Shown: positions 36,984 to 48,600 of the stretch, one piece after another
Layout of the letters: each line of letters opens with the position of its first letter
Numbering within the stretch: the stretch's first letter is position 1
Assembly: GCA_013396655.1 (NCBI GenBank)
Contig: WBMV01005969.1
Span: 777,534 to 841,533, forward strand
Source of the DNA: Campylorhamphus procurvoides
Lineage: Eukaryota > Chordata > Aves > Passeriformes > Dendrocolaptidae
Direction of reading: 5' to 3'
Length of the DNA: 64,000 nt
Notes under the pieces: model-generated
Database searches by the model: none
Told to the model about the DNA's origin: nothing
What the model saw: only the letters and a program-made list of their open reading frames with translations
Made by a program: the position numbers and the translations under genes

Positions 36984-39080
36984 AATGGAGTACTGAGTTC
37001 GTAATAACATTTTTGCAGAAGTTTTTGTGGTAATGGAATAAAATGATCTTGAATGATCCTTTTCACATAGGCCTTCCTGAGAAAGTTAATGATTCACAGA
37101 GCACTGGAAGTTTCTCTGTTGGGGGCTGTTTAAGCATCTGCTTCTAAATGTCAGGACAGGCCTGCTGTCATATGTTATAACTGTCCTCAGAATATAGATA
37201 TGCATTAGTCATTTCCAGAATCTGCCATTTCAAGTGTGGGAGCAACTAGTTTCAGGATTGATTTGTGAGGAGTCTTTCCTGTTCTCATACTAGTTTTTAG
37301 CTACAATCTTAATGTTGGGCTTTACTCATAAAAGCATAATGTAAGGGTGTACTTTATGGAGGTTCAATATGAATTATAAAGAAATAATGTAATTGTTCTT
37401 CCTTCATCTACCAACATGTTACCAAATATGCTATCTCAAAATTAAGTTGAGTCTCAGATGAGTTTTATGGTCATTTGTCATGCATGTGTATACCAAGTAT
37501 TTGCTTCATCTCCCATTTCTAGAGGTGTTTTTCTTTTCTCCACATCTGTCTCAAGCAGAAGCTAGAAATACTTTTATTTTCTGTTCTTAAGGGGGACTGT
37601 GGAAGGAAGACTTGGTTATTTTCCTACTGAATTGCATTCCACAGAGGGGACAGGAAGGCAGAAGGAGACACAGAGAAATACCTGTTCAGTCAAAGCAGTG
37701 AAATTTGTCATCTGGTTACATGCCTGGGAACAATTTCAGACCACTTGTCTGTTCAGAGGTGAATGGCAGTGGGCATCCCACCGGGCAGTTCAGAAGGCAA
37801 CTGTACAAGGGCAGTGGGATCTTCCAGCTCCCCTTAACTGCTGGAAAACACTGACAGATGACATGGCACTATCTTCATCTGGGAACCACCATGTGTTTTT
37901 ATGCTCTTCTGCTTGGTGTTTGTTGTTGGGGTTTTTTTCCCTCTTGTCAAGTTTGGCCTTTAAAGTTTTTGTTTAAATATGGAACTGAACACGAGCAAAA
38001 TCTGCACTCTGCTCCCAGATGACTCTTTTTCTGTGGCCTTACAACACACAACCAAGTTCACACCATTAGCATCCTCACCCACTATGGTGCTGTGGAGGTC
38101 GGTGGCTCCCGGGGACAACAGTGATGGAGGCTATCTCACTGCCTAGCCAGGAGCGGGGCAGACAGGACCCAGCCCTGAACACCAGAGTCCTCCTTGGGAT
38201 TGGGATGGGCCAGGATGTGAGCCTGCAGGTGGGTCTGACTCAGTGGGGCACATGGCCAGGCAGGGCAGGGCTGTAGGGAGCTTAAGATCAGCCATGCTAT
38301 GACATTGTTGGGAGGGGAAGAGATAGGGTCCTGGGCCATGGACAGATAGGGAGAGGCTGTTAGGGCCAGTGAGGCCTGTAATTGCCCTGACGTGCAGCAA
38401 TAATGCATAAAGGGCTTGCACAAACCAACTGGGTTATAACTGTGTTTATGGTCCTATGGCTCCAACAAAATGGCTCCAGTGACAGAAATTCTGCCAGGAG
38501 TCCTGGAGATTGGTCTGGCAAATCAACAAGCTGTGCTTGGCCAGGGAGGAGTGGGGGAAAACTGTTAGGGGTTATGCCCCAGACCCTGTTCCCGTAACCC
38601 ATTGCTGCCCATTCCAGTCCCTGTGTACAACTGACGCAGCAGCAATCCCCATTCCAGGGATGAAGAATGGGCGCTGGGTAGCTCTGCCTGCTCTCCTGAA
38701 AGGAAATCCACTCTTTGCTCCCAGCTTTTTGTGCGTGAATGATGCAGCACTGTTTGCCCAGTGAGAACAAATATTTTGTCAGAGAACCACAAAGCTGCTT
38801 CTCCAATGTTTACAGCTCCTTTTTGCAGGAGCACTGTAGTCACAAGGCAGCTTACTGTGAACAAACAGGCTGTGTCAGTTGACATGGATAATGTCAGCTG
38901 GCATGGTTAGGGTAGAAGACACTCATTTTGCTATTAACACAAAATAGACATTGTACCAGTAAGCATGTTCGTGTGGAAATTATTTGGATCCAAATAAGGA
39001 TTTGCCTCCAGTTATTGTTATTCATTCCTCCAAGATGGAAGAAGAAATAATGGCACACCATTTAAGTAACTAATTATCAT

Positions 39081-39128
39081 TCTTTAATTACTAATAACTA
39101 TCAGTCCTTAATTACTAATAACAAACAG
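39081..39128 (+). repeat. 24-bp tandem duplication
   Basis: Two 24-bp copies sharing the core TTAATTACTAATAAC differ at three positions. The core contains homeodomain-like TAAT sites, which may be incidental in AT-rich DNA. Confidence 0.8.
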
Positions 39129-39584
39129 CTATTGTGTCTGCTTTAAGAACAAATCACAGCCTAAAATTTGTCACCACATTGATTTGTAAATCAAGTAAGA
39201 AATAATGAATATAATCTAAACTGATTATGCAACATTGGGAAGGAAAGAATTGGTGTAATTCATGTCAATAGTGTTTTCACAATGAAAACATGAACAATGA
39301 TTCACCTGGGTTTGTGGAGGACTTTTCACAGGCCTGTACCACTGAAGGAACTAGGACTCTTCATTCACTATAAAGTTAAGCCCAGGTGAAAGCTTTAGAA
39401 GGCTTATAAAGAACTAAAAGAACATTAAAAGAAAAAAAAAATAAGACACAAAACAGTAGTTATAATCATGGTGGGGTTTGGAGACTTGAAGGGAAACAAA
39501 AGAAAAATAAATAACTCAGGAAGAACTGATTTATTAACAATTTCCCTGCTCTTTGATACCTTGTTCTGTTTTCCTCAATTTTCC

Positions 39585-39652
39585 TATTTTTTGGGGGGTT
39601 GTTTTGTTTTGGTTTGTTTCTTTTTTGTTTTTTTGTTTGTTTGTTTGTTTTA
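39585..39652. repeat. T/G low-complexity tract with (GTTT)n
   Basis: A G6 run is followed by GTTTT units and ends with four perfect GTTT repeats. It has the same character as the tracts at 6.1 and 62.3 kb. Confidence 0.88.
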
Positions 39653-41638
39653 ACCCTTCCATTATGAAGCTCTTCACACCACGGTAGAGGTAATGAGGAG
39701 TTGGATTACTGTTTTGCTCATGCTTGAGTATTTGTTGCTGGATCCAGTCAGAACAAAGTGATTGCGGGACCACAACCGCTTTTGAGCTTTGCATTGTCTG
39801 AATGTGACACCACAAAAGAAAGCAGTGCATCTGTCAGGGAGCCATCATCAGTACTGGGACACATGTTCATGCCAAAGGGGCCAAGGTTGTTCTTCCTAGT
39901 GCCTGACACTGATCAGTATCAGATGTTCCAAAGTGGGTTAACATGGTCTCCATGATGAAAGGACTGCCTATCTATGGGGGATCTAACAGAACTCATACTG
40001 ACTAATGCCGTTAGCTTGAGAGTTTATAATCCTCCTGTTTAGATTAATTTTTTTAAGTGTTGATGTTCTTCTATCTCTGAATTTTTGTCAGTTCTACAAA
40101 GGTCTAGGAATCAAAGCATAGGAAGGTTTTCCCCCTGAGTCTGAACTGTGTCTCAAGTCACTGCTTTTAAATATAGCAAACACCCTTCTGTTCTTATAGT
40201 TTTTCCCTTTCCTTTTCCACTAACATTTCATATCCTGCAATTGTTTGAGTTTTCTTTACAATCTTAATTTCTGATATTGTCTCCACAAATCAAGATTGCA
40301 CTACTGGGGAGAAATTATGCACAAATATTTAGCAGCAATTGTATAAATATTTTCTCATTTGAAATTACCTGAATCTAGTAGACAGAGTGTACAGTACAGA
40401 TGCAACAAGGCTTTGACATCAGATAGCTCACCTCTTCAGAAAATGTTTGTGTAGATACATGTGAAGGATTATGAATTTATTGGATATCAGGATCTTCTGT
40501 AAAATCTTGGAAAGGAAAGAAGGCACATGCAACTGACCTTGTCTTTTGCTGATAGACTACAAACATTTTATTTTTATTAGCTTGTTAGGACACCAGGACT
40601 CAGCTAAATGGTTTTATAGTTAAATGGAGCAAGTTTAGTATATTAATATCCCACTTGTCCACTTCCCCAGGCTAAATTAATGGCCTGGAGACTGTGACAG
40701 CTTTATGATAAATCTGGGTTGCACAGTGCAAGTTAAAACTTCCTTTTCTTCAGTCTTTGGTGTGGGTGCCTTGGCTTTAAGAGTAACTGAGAGTTCAAAG
40801 TACCCAGAACACATAAATCCCTGAGTGAGGAGGATTTATTGTGGTTAAGTAACATATGGCTATGCTGAAATGTGTGATCCTGAAGAACAGGGGAAGAGAA
40901 GAAAAGAGTGGTTTTAAAGGCAATTTTCCTTGCAAGACATGTGCAAGGTCACACAGTCCTGAAATCACTGAAATGGGCTGTTCCAGCACCTCCATGAGAA
41001 TTCACATTTCAAGCCCACATTAGTCTCAGGTGAGGCTCTTCATGTTCTGCTGTGAGGCAATTATAGCCCTATGAGTTTTATTTTGTTTTGTTTTAATAAA
41101 TATGTTCCTCTAAAATGAGAACTGAAACATTTAGAAGTGAGAATATGATCCTTTGAAGGTAAAGGTGGAAACTTTTAAAAATTAAATGTTACAAAAATGG
41201 AATTGTCTTCTCACAGTTTTAATACACCTTATCTCCATCATCTTTTTCCTAAAATGCTGTTAATGTCCAAGCAAATTTTCATTCACTGGAGAAACAAAAC
41301 AGCAGAGTGGCTATCACCATGCACCACTGTGCTATCTATGGACCACCCAGCTCCAGACCCTTTATATGAACAAGACAGGTTAACTGTGGATTGTATCATC
41401 CTAGTTGCCAAAGTCACAACATTAACTGATAAAATAGCTCAGTGTTCTGCAAGACAAAATAGCATGGGCCCAAATTTTGAGCTAGATCCACCAGTCATGA
41501 TTTCTTCACACTCATTTTAAGACAGTTTAAGGGTTTGTGCCCCCAGTAAAAAACATAATTACATCTTGGTTTAACTTGGTAAATCTAGAGGAAATTACAA
41601 TGGAAAAACTACACTGCTAAACTAAAAGGATGGAGCCA
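39653..41638. other. Unique DNA; holds one dispersed copy of a short repeat
   Basis: Unique AT-rich sequence. Positions 39797-39819 are identical over 23 bases to the core of the tandem pair at 41.64 kb. The 107-codon ORF at 41197-41520 has no recognisable family. Confidence 0.5.
39797..39819 (+). repeat. Dispersed copy of the 41-bp repeat core
   Basis: TCT followed by GAATGTGACACCACAAAAGA is identical to 41648-41670. A TTTGAG also precedes it (39781-39786), as in the tandem copies but at a different distance. A 23-base exact match between sites 1.85 kb apart is very unlikely by chance in 64 kb. Confidence 0.75.
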
Positions 41639-41720
41639 TTTGAGTTCTCTGAATGTGACACCACAAAAGAGAATATCAATTTGAGTTCTCCGAATGTGAC
41701 ACCATAAAAGAGAACATCAA
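41639..41720 (+). repeat. 41-bp tandem duplication
   Basis: Two head-to-tail copies, 41639-41679 and 41680-41720, each begin TTTGAGTTCTC and end ATCAA, and differ at three positions. Both contain the GAATGTGACACCA core. The unit is not part of a repeat family I recognise and encodes nothing. Confidence 0.9.
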
Positions 41721-44700
41721 TATGCCATAAATGTAAATTCTTTTGATGTGTTTCCTTTTTTATTTTTATCCTTCTTGGAAATTTTTGGTTGCTCCATGGT
41801 TCTGTGGAACTTAAGACATGTATACAGAAGAAGATTTTGAAAATAAGAAACAGATTCTCTGCCTTGAACCCCAGTTGAACAAGTTCTGGATGGGAGGTCC
41901 CATGCCTTCATGGTGCAGGCGTGTTTTCATACCATGACATCCTTTATGCTATTTACAATGAGGTGATGGAAACACCTTTTTCAATCAGTTTTATGTGAGA
42001 AGTTGTTTTCTTTTTATTATAATGAAATATTACGTATATTACACCTTTTTGGTGTCTTACCTCAGAGACAGCTAACTCTATATCTATTGTTGCATTTTTT
42101 TTTTCAGTAATTTGCCCCTTATTTGTTCGTAATGAGATCCATGACCAATCTCACCTTTTTTTGTGATGTTGTTACTTCTTAAAAAAGCCTGTCTTTTCTG
42201 TTGCAAAAGTTTAAGCTGCAAGATGTGTGTCTGCATGCACACTTGTGCACACACACACGGCTCTTGATCAGTAGTGCAAACTCACTGAATGAGTAAGTTT
42301 TGAATCGAATATAAAAGTCCTTGTTTTGCATCATGGCATTTAAAGGATAATTATCCTGTATATAATCACTTGATAATTTCAGATGACTTTAAAATGGAAT
42401 TTTGGGGTTTTGCAGCAATTTGCATGGAATACAGTTTGGTTTTTTGAACGGCCTTTAATTTCAATAGAAATTTAAATCACAACATTTTTAACAAAATTAT
42501 ATGTGTGATTGCTACTTTGGCATTACAGAACATACATAAAAGTAAAAAATGAAAATTTGAAAATTGTAACACACACTGGCATTTGATTAAAAAAACTCTT
42601 TCAATGAGCTTGTGAATCCCATAGTGTTGTATATTAACTCATCATCTGTTTATGCAGAGTTAAACACAATATTTTACAGTTCAGCTGGCTGAAAATTTTA
42701 AAATGAAATAAAGTAAAATTGATCACATAAGTCTTTCTTCTGGGTCTCAAATATTTTACATAGGTTTTGTAACTGGGTAGTGATTGACTTAGCATTCCTT
42801 TCTATTAGTATTTTTCCACACATGAACTTCATATTTGAAATATGATTTCAAAAAGTGCCATTCCAGAAAAGATTCTGGAGTAATAATTAATTAAATATTT
42901 TAAATTAGCAAGATTTTTTCCCCATTAAAATTAGACATGTTGACTGTATATCTTAGAGGAATATGTTTTAAACTTCCAGATTTAAGATATTTCAGTGTGT
43001 CCTCCATTATCCTTTCTGTGATGTAGTTTTGTAACATTTATTCATTTAATTACATGTTTGCATAATGCACACAGAGGATCTATACAAACAAAATAGAATT
43101 CCAAAATTTTCCAGTTCTGATTGTTTGTGTTAATCTTGCCCTGATGAGTTATTCAGATATGTCTTCTAAGTTAGTTGTCAGTCCTCTAGGGTTCATTCTG
43201 TATAATTTCTGCTTCACATATTGAAGACTCAGGATTTGGATTCACAAACTTCTTACTTGCCATCTCTTTATTTGCAACTTCTTAATTTGCTGCTAAACAC
43301 TGCTCACCTGCTCATCTTTTCCTTTTCATTGTGGAAACAATATTTATATAACCGGCAAGAGAAAATTTTAAATGATCCATAAAATCAATTCAATTTTGAA
43401 TACTGCACTACATTTAACAAACTAATGTCTTATCTTCAAAGTTATATAGGATCTCTGGGCATTTGTACAGATTAAAAAAACCAAAAAACAGTCATGACTC
43501 TCATTTAACAAAGAATTGTACCTTAAAGGACACTTTTCAAAACATTTGAATTCATAATCCAGGCTTACAATAATAATTAAAAAAAAAGATTAAAAACACA
43601 CGAGACTAGCTCATTGGATCACTTCAAAATACCACACAGTATCTCTTTGGCACTTCTTCGACAGTGAAACAGATAGGTGTTAAAACCTGTTTTTCAAAAC
43701 TGGTTAAATTTGAGGCCATGATAGAGTCACTCTGCTCCATTTCAATGCACAGGTAAGATCAGAAACCTAGAGAACTCCAGTCAGTTTTAAAAAATAGTTC
43801 AATCTGAACAAGGCTTATGAAACTGGAATGATTTGGTCTTGGTTATACACAATCTTATCTAAGACAGAATAAATTCCAGAGTATCTAGCAGTTTACTCTG
43901 CAGCCAATACAGCAAACTATTCATCCTACTGAGGGAACCAGACCCTTAATAGTACCTGGGGATTTGGCTTCTTGTTTATATAAGCGTGCTATCCAGATAT
44001 TAATACATATGGAGTCAGCATAGTGCCTTACAGAAATTGAATTGTCACAGCATATAAAAAATGGAAAAATTCAGTTTGGCAGCCAAGAATTGGATGGCTG
44101 CTTCAGAAACCCATGTATGTCTACTCTATCCTCAAAACCAGAGTATGACTTACCTTGAAACAAAGTATAGTAGTTAAACCTCTAAGCGTGTTCTTAAAAG
44201 TTACATGTGTGTGAATGAAACCATCCTCCATATTCGTAAAATTTAACAGAGAAAAATTGCTGTCATGTAAACATCTGGGTCCACAAAAGTTTTTATCAGT
44301 TGACTGAGGCTTATTTAAAGCTGAGGAAACCAAAGGAAATTCTCATCGGAGTGAATCCGTAAGTGAAGGACTGTCATTTACATGGATCCTGAAAAGAATG
44401 GAGATAATTTTCCTTCCCAAAGAGAATATAGGGAAATTGCAGCGTTCTCCTGCAGTGGTGGTATGACAAAGAGTTATATAGTCACCATGGGGAATTACCA
44501 CTGTGTATTTGCTCTGCTCTTATCATCTTTGCCAGGCCACCATTGCTGGTCTTTGTTGGAGATGAGCTGATGAGCCATTGGGGACCTTCGTCTCACAAGC
44601 TCAAATTACATTCTCTAGTGATCCTCAAACAACTCCACAAACCAGGCAGGAGCACATGGAGACTTGAACTGTCATTGCTGCAGAGTTCTTAGAGAGGAAG

Positions 44701-45573
44701 CAGCTGGATTATATACATAGCACTGAAGCATGAGCCATAAACATCAGACAATCATTAGTCCATATCTGAGGAGCCATCGGGACTTCAGGCCCAACAACCC
44801 TGCTGGATTGGCTCTGTTTGTCATGTTCATTGTCATTCAGAGCTATTGTCAGTACAAGATAAATTCTTCTTGCAACAGTGCCCATCATGATAGATTTTGT
44901 GGCAGACTGTAGTGCTTTCTTTCCCTGCACCTTAAAACATTCAGAGTGAGTCTTCATTCATTTTTATGGCAAATGATGAATCCAGCAATTTTATGTTGAA
45001 ACTTTGCTGCCTTTCTGTTTAAACTTTCAGGAATTGCCCATAAGTATTTCAAATGTGTCAAAAGCAAGGCAAACTCAGACAGTAAAATAGTCCTGCCCTT
45101 ACATCAGTCCAATATATTCTTAAGATGAGGCTCTGCAGCTGGATCTGGTGAATTTTGGGTTGTGCCGTTAACTCGGCCCAAACGGCTGAACTGACTGACC
45201 TAAAGATTATGTAAACATCCTCTAACTAGCTTTTCCACCTTTTATTAGTGACAGTCAACCACAATATTGCCAGGCTTTAGAGAAATCCAATGAAAGAAAG
45301 TATTTTATAGTTGTTTTAATCTTCTGGATAGAAAAAGAATAGCTGAATAATTTTGGAATGGGACAAAATAGCAGTATGGTCCTAAAGGAGGAATTCTTCT
45401 TCAGCAGCAGTAAGGAAGAAACAACACCCTACCACCTTCTTTTCCCTGCCCAATAGTTACAGCATTATCCATACAATTTAATATCTTGCTTACTGTGAGT
45501 CTATTACAAAACAAGTAAATATATGTTCTCTTGCTGTGTATGTTTGTATCCAACAACACACATCTAAAATTAC
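41721..45573. other. AT-rich unique DNA, no gene seen
   Basis: Very AT-rich sequence with short ORFs only. A short (AC)n run lies at 42247-42258. A donor-like CAG/GTAAGA occurs at 43750-43758 without other exon evidence. Confidence 0.5.
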
Positions 45574-45603
45574 GGTTAACAAACTTGTGGTTAACAAATG
45601 TAT
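45574..45603 (+). repeat. 15-bp tandem duplication
   Basis: GGTTAACAAACTTGT is followed directly by GGTTAACAAATGTAT. The first ten bases are identical. Confidence 0.7.
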
Positions 45604-48600
45604 GGTGACTGTGCTAGATCCAGACTGAAGTGTGTTAAGTGAAACTTAAATCTCAGCCAAGAGCTACCAAATACCACACTACTAATCCCTAAGAGGCCGT
45701 GACTCAATAGAGAAAAATTTAATGAAAAAAAGAATGCCGTGAGGTACTTGTTTTTTATTCTACCATGTTAGTTAAGAGCTCAGAAAAAAAAAGAATAAAT
45801 TTAATTTTTAGGGTTTTTTTAACTGTTCAGTATTTATGACAGATTGGTTCTCTGTTACCATAGCAATCCCTGGACAATGTAATGGCATTTGAAAAATAGG
45901 AACTTTTGTCTGCATGTAATGGTTTATCTGGAAACCATAGCTATACAGAGAAAGGAATCAACATATTTACATTTTATTTATTTTTACTTATATGGATTTT
46001 ATTTTTATTTTCCTATATATTTTGAAACTGATATGTGTACTGATATATTACGGTCTCAGATAGTTCTTCACTCATGCTGAAACTCTCTGTGCTTAATTTT
46101 GTTTACTGTATTGTTAACACTGTATTCCTCTGTCCTACTTTGTTAGAACAAATTAATATATGTGTACATCTGATATCAACCCAATATGAAGCTTGGACTA
46201 GATTCTGATGTGAACTCCTCCCAGGAATGTAACAGCTTCTAATAAAAACTATGTGGATTATAAGCAAGAAGATATGAACATAATTTTCCTGTTATACCCC
46301 TAATGAAATCTGCCTAGGGCTTCAGGTAAATGCTTCAGAAATGAGACCAATTTTCTAGCTTTCTCATTTTATATCTTGGTGATAAATTCTGTCCCAGAGT
46401 GTCTACATCTCACTGTCCATTTTTCTTTACTTCAGGGCATCCCACATGCCGTATGTGTTTGAATGAATCTGAGCATGAAATGAAGGATGAAATACAGAGA
46501 ATGCAAATCATATTTTCATATGACAGAAAGCAGGAAGGGATAGGAAATTAATGAGAGAATGAGAATAAAATATAGTTTAGTCATCATAAATTGAAGAAAT
46601 AGCCTGAAATCAATTAAACTGGATTCATTAAGGACAATGTCAAAGTTGCTCCATAAGGAATAACAATAAGGAAAAAACCTTAACCAAACAACAACAGAGA
46701 CTAAATGCAAAAAATAAAACTTTATGTCTAAAAATGAGAAAAATATAGGCTAAATCCTGAATAACACATAAGGGTTTCTTTTAATTTCCATTCAGTTACT
46801 ACAAGAAAAAATCAAGCGAGGGAAATTTCCAAGGGAAGTTGTGGACTCCCTAACATTGTCTAAGACTATTTAAAATATGAAAACCTTTCTAGTTTTATTT
46901 TGGTGAGATGCCTCACTACTTGTACAATGAAAAACTTTGGAATAAACTAAAAATATGTGTGAGTCCTTTCCATTCTTTTCCCTTTTTGAATACTTTCAAT
47001 AAACCCTTTTACATTAGAAGCCACATAATTAAATGGGAGCTAACTAACCCAAAATGTCTGCCTTTCATCCCAAAAGACATTTTATGACTAGGGAACACAA
47101 AGCCTAATTCTGTACAGTGTCAGCATATTACAAGTAGCATTCTTCTTTCATCATTCACAGCCACACAGGACTCCCTGTCAGTCCTGCCTTATCGTCCTTT
47201 CTCACTGGAATTATATCTATGCATTAATTGCATTGGAGGCCCCAATTAGGCTTTCTTTTACCACAAATACTAACTGGAATGATATAAATAGAGAATGCTT
47301 TATACACATTAAAAAATGGTCATTAGAGCAAGGAAATTATTGTAGGAGCAGATTTTGCCTCAGGGAGAGACAGAGGGAAGGGTAATAAGGGATTCAGCCT
47401 TTCCATTACCACTTCTCTGAGTATCTGTCGACGCCAGGTCACACAGTGAAGTAAGAATTGTGTAAATGCTGAACCTCACTCTTAAGATTGAAAGGTTGAT
47501 TCCATTCCTGCATTTCTTCTAGGGTTTTGATTGCTCTGAAAGCTGTAGATGATTCAAACCTGAAGTTTCTATGTCTCTGCACAAGAATTCTTCAGGGGAG
47601 ACCCTAAGGGAAGTGGTGATGTTAAGTGAAACTGAAGAGGACTTATATTTAGGACGTACTGCTGCAAACATAACCAAAAACTATGGGTAAATAATGGTAC
47701 TATGACACCGAAGGTAGAATTTCACCCAGTCATCTTGACAAGGAAACTAGAGACAGAGGAGCACCACTGATTCACTGGGTTATGCCCACAGGTCCTACCA
47801 TCCTGTGCAATTAAACATTTGGTTCTGAGATGGCACCATTTGGAAACAGGTCATACTGGCAGAAAATATGGCACTTGTTGTGTTTGGTAAGATTCCTCTC
47901 TAAGCTAATCTTCATTTGGTTTTTCTGCCCTCTTGAGACTCACCAATAACCTTTTTAGTGGGTCTTGTTGCTGCCTTAGTGAGTGAGTGTAGCATGCTGC
48001 TGAGCCAGCCTATGGATCTATAATAAAAGAGCTAGGTTAACCTGAAGAAAGCAGCCAGATTTCTAGAGGTGAAGAAAGAAATGAAAGAGTCTTCTTCGAA
48101 ACAAAATCACACACAATGGGAGTGAATTGGATTTCTTTTCTTTTCCAGGACAAAACCATCAGTTTATCCTACAACTTAGCCAAGTTCAGCTGAATGGCTA
48201 AAACAGGTGCATAAATAGGATGCACTAATTAGTGTAATTAGTCATGAACTATCAATCACCAGTTCTCCCTAAGTAGAGAAAATGGGTTTCATGAGTTACC
48301 TTCTGTAGTAAAGTGCTACAGTGAATGACGTTCGTCCTTTATTGTGTTCTCAAGAAGGAGAGGAGGGGGAAAAGGGAATGAAGAAACTATCTAAAAATGA
48401 AGATACTTAAGATACTCCTAGTGCTGAAATGATTTCATTTACTTTGCCTTTGTTCCAGTATAGATTTGCATTACCTGTCTTGATTTGGGTTTGTTGTTTT
48501 GGCTTTTTTTCGACACTTTCCTTATTTATTTCATTCTCTTTCCAAGTCTTCCTGGTGACACCGTGCTACCTACTTTTTCCTTGGAAATGCATATTTTCCC

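Larger units (their letters stand above)
33521..39584. other. Unique DNA with a GC-richer patch near 38 kb
   Basis: About 6 kb with no recognised transposon. Small tandem duplications occur at 36114-36135 (11 bp), 36964-36983 (10 bp) and 39081-39128 (24 bp). From about 38080 to 38880 the DNA is GC-richer but CpG-poor. That makes longer ORFs likely by chance, including one of 148 codons on the minus strand at 38360-38806 overlapped by ORFs in other frames. No domain or signal supports a gene. Confidence 0.5.

Noticed and set aside
38360..38806. 148-codon minus-strand ORF as a possible gene
   Set aside because: It lies in a GC-richer patch where several frames on both strands are open at once, has no recognisable domain, and lacks promoter or splice evidence.
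38080..38880. CpG-island promoter in the GC-richer patch
   Set aside because: CpG dinucleotides are sparse; only a handful occur over 800 bases.
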